Assembly: GCA_002480735.1 (NCBI GenBank)
Contig: DLCS01000247.1
Location: forward strand, 1-7,903
Reading direction: 5' to 3'
DNA: 7,903 nucleotides
DNA from: Bacillaceae bacterium UBA7792
GTDB taxonomy: Bacteria; Bacillota; Bacilli; Bacillales; Cytobacillaceae
Positions within the stretch are counted from its first letter, which is position 1. Every line of letters begins with the position of its first letter. Shown here in pieces: positions 6,056 through 7,903 of this stretch. Under the pieces are notes generated by a model that made no database searches, was not told the DNA's origin, and saw nothing but the letters and a program-made list of their open reading frames with translations. The position numbers and the translations under genes were made by a program.

Positions 6056-7903
6056 CTACTTAGCGTCAAACCATGTTGGTCCGTATGCATAATCAACCTT
6101 TAATGGTACCTTCAGTTCAATCGCATTCTCCATGACCTCAGGGACGATTTCCTTCAATTTCTCAATTTCATTCTTCGGTGCCTCAAAGATTAGTTCGTCA
6201 TGAACCTGCAAAAGAAGTCTGGTTTTAAGACCTTCTTTGTCTAGACGATCGACCATATCGATCATGGCTTTCTTGATGATATCGGCGGCACTTCCTTGGA
6301 TCGGCGTATTCATAGCGGTTCTCTCAGCAAAGCTTCTCAGATTGAAGTTCCTACTGGTAATCTCAGGCAAGTATCTTCTTCGATGAAGAAGCGTCGAGAC
6401 ATAGCCCTTTTGCTTCGCATCCTTCACGATATCTTCCATATAATCCTTCACACCTGGATAGCTCTGCAAGTATTTATCGATGAAGGTGCCCGCTTCCTTA
6501 CGTGTAATATTCAAGCTTTGGGAGAGCCCATAATCACTGATTCCGTATACGATCCCAAAGTTTACGGCCTTTGCATGACGGCGCATATTAGCGGTCACTT
6601 CATCCTTACTGACGTGGAAAACCTCCATCGCTGTCTTCGTATGGATATCCATTCCCTCTTTAAAAGCTTCGATGAGCTTTTTGTCTCCAGCAATATGGGC
6701 AAGTACACGGAGCTCAATTTGCGAATAATCCGCAGCAAATATGACCCAATCCTCTTCTGAAGGGATAAAAGCCTGACGAATTTTTCTTCCTTCCTCCAAC
6801 CGAATGGGAATATTTTGCAGGTTCGGATCCGTTGAACTCAATCTCCCTGTTTGTGTTAGTGCTTGATTATAACGGGTATGAACCTTATCATTTTCCGGGT
6901 TAACCACCTTCAACAAGCCCTCAATATAAGTGGATTGCAGCTTCCCTAACTGCCTATAGTGCAAAATTTCTTTGATGATTTCGTGGTCATCCGCTAATTT
7001 TTCAAGGACATCTGCAGAGGTGGAATACCCCGTCTTTGTTTTCTTAATCGCAGGGAGGTTCAATTTTTCAAACAGAATAATTCCTAACTGCTTTGGTGAA
7101 TTGATGTTAAATGCTTCACCAGCGAGCGCAAATACCCGTTTTTCGATCTCGACTAATTGGTTGTTGAAATCCTGCCCCATTGTCCGGAGTCGGTCTAAAT
7201 CAACCTTGATTCCAGTGGACTCCATATCAGCCAAAATGAGAGATAAAGGCATTTCTAGCTCATAAAATAATTCAAATTGTTCATTCTCTTTCAGCTTATC
7301 TTCCAGTGATTGCTTTAATTCAAACACCGTTAATGCTTTTCTCACTAAGTGTTCTGATAGCTTGCTCTCATCAGGGATGCTTCGTTTTGCACCTTTCCCA
7401 TAAAAAGCATCGTTTGATTCAACATTTCCATGTCCATAGGTTTTTGCAATAGAGGCAATATCCTCAATCGTTTCTGAGGGATTTAATAAATAGGAGGCAA
7501 TTAATAAATCAAACTCGACTCCCTTTAAATGAATGCCATGATGACGGAGAGCGACCTCTGAACGTTTCGCATCATAGACCCACTTTTTCTTATTTCCATC
7601 CTCTGCCCACTTCTTGAAAGCTTCAGACTGAATCGCTGTTTCAGTTGAGATAAAGAAATTTCCTTCATGATTCACAAGGGCAAATCCAAGAATAGGTGCA
7701 TAATGATAGTTATCCTCAAGAATTTCCACATAAAATGCTGATTCATCAGCAAAAATACGGTCTGTTACTTCTGTTATCGTCATATATTCGATCTCCGCTA
7801 AGGCAAGGGTTTCCTTCACTTCGTCCCCCAACTTGTCCAGAAGTGAGTTAAAGCCTAATTCCTTAAAGAGCTTGACCACCTTTTCTTTATCGAAGTCCTC
7901 ATA
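6056..7903 (-). CDS. polA: DNA polymerase I (5' end outside window)
   Basis: Pol I removes RNA primers and fills gaps in lagging-strand and excision-repair synthesis. The window holds the last 615 residues of a protein that has about 880 in B. subtilis, so most of the N-terminal 5'-nuclease domain is missing. Reading continues in frame to the window edge (YEDFDKEK precedes the GTG at 7879), so that GTG is not the start. Next comes a 3'-5' exonuclease-like domain without its metal ligands: VEILED stands where active enzymes have DTE. The polymerase domain is intact in window residue numbers: motif A DYSQIELR at 392-399, O-helix motif B RRHAKAVNFGIVYG at 441-454 (K445, F449, Y453) and motif C QVHDELIFE at 566-574. 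The stop is TAG. This is the first visible gene of the polA-mutM-ytaF-coaE unit. Confidence 0.98.
   Translation of the reverse strand, partial: YEDFDKEKVVKLFKELGFNSLLDKLGDEVKETLALAEIEYMTITEVTDRIFADESAFYVEILEDNYHYAPILGFALVNHEGNFFISTETAIQSEAFKKWAEDGNKKKWVYDAKRSEVALRHHGIHLKGVEFDLLIASYLLNPSETIEDIASIAKTYGHGNVESNDAFYGKGAKRSIPDESKLSEHLVRKALTVFELKQSLEDKLKENEQFELFYELEMPLSLILADMESTGIKVDLDRLRTMGQDFNNQLVEIEKRVFALAGEAFNINSPKQLGIILFEKLNLPAIKKTKTGYSTSADVLEKLADDHEIIKEILHYRQLGKLQSTYIEGLLKVVNPENDKVHTRYNQALTQTGRLSSTDPNLQNIPIRLEEGRKIRQAFIPSEEDWVIFAADYSQIELRVLAHIAGDKKLIEAFKEGMDIHTKTAMEVFHVSKDEVTANMRRHAKAVNFGIVYGISDYGLSQSLNITRKEAGTFIDKYLQSYPGVKDYMEDIVKDAKQKGYVSTLLHRRRYLPEITSRNFNLRSFAERTAMNTPIQGSAADIIKKAMIDMVDRLDKEGLKTRLLLQVHDELIFEAPKNEIEKLKEIVPEVMENAIELKVPLKVDYAYGPTWFDAK

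Noticed and set aside
6296..6760. Plus-strand open frame of 154 codons opposite polA
   Set aside because: It mirrors the conserved polymerase motifs on the minus strand and has no recognisable domain; it is most likely a by-product of polA codon use.
1..7903. A hidden novel system, mobile element or CRISPR array
   Set aside because: Nearly all the sequence is accounted for by conserved Bacillaceae genes in a familiar order, with short intergenic gaps and no repeats of array or transposon type.

Overview
This window is a conserved core-genome segment of a Bacillota genome, almost certainly Bacillaceae (Bacillus or a close relative such as Neobacillus or Mesobacillus; I cannot resolve the genus by eye). 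All seven genes lie on the minus strand. Read in the direction of transcription, from high to low coordinates, they are polA (5' part outside the window), mutM, ytaF, coaE, gapB, nrdR, dnaB and the first two thirds of dnaI. The plus strand shows no convincing gene. GTG and TTG starts, strong Shine-Dalgarno (SD) sequences and the gene order all fit the Bacillus polA-to-dnaI neighbourhood.

The layout suggests three transcription units. (1) polA-mutM-ytaF-coaE: DNA polymerase I and the 8-oxoguanine glycosylase MutM are separated by only 18 bp. They are followed by the sporulation-associated membrane protein YtaF and dephospho-CoA kinase. A likely internal promoter precedes ytaF, and an intrinsic terminator overlaps the coaE stop codon. 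(2) gapB alone: the gluconeogenic, NADP-preferring glyceraldehyde-3-phosphate dehydrogenase, with its own promoter, two CcpN-type operator matches and its own terminator. (3) nrdR-dnaB-dnaI: the ribonucleotide reductase repressor followed by the helicase-loading proteins DnaB and DnaI, with a candidate promoter in the 138 bp upstream of nrdR.

Functionally the region groups chromosome replication initiation (DnaB, DnaI), dNTP supply control (NrdR), and replication or repair synthesis (PolA, MutM). Three metabolic or developmental genes (coaE, gapB, ytaF) are interleaved.

I found no mobile element, CRISPR array, RNA gene or unknown multigene system. The most interesting signals are small. They are a pair of inverted CcpN-like operators around the gapB promoter, a long imperfect inverted repeat that would mask the ytaF SD in read-through mRNA, an exact EF-hand-type loop in YtaF, and the absence of speD and of ytcD-type genes found in B. 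subtilis at this position.
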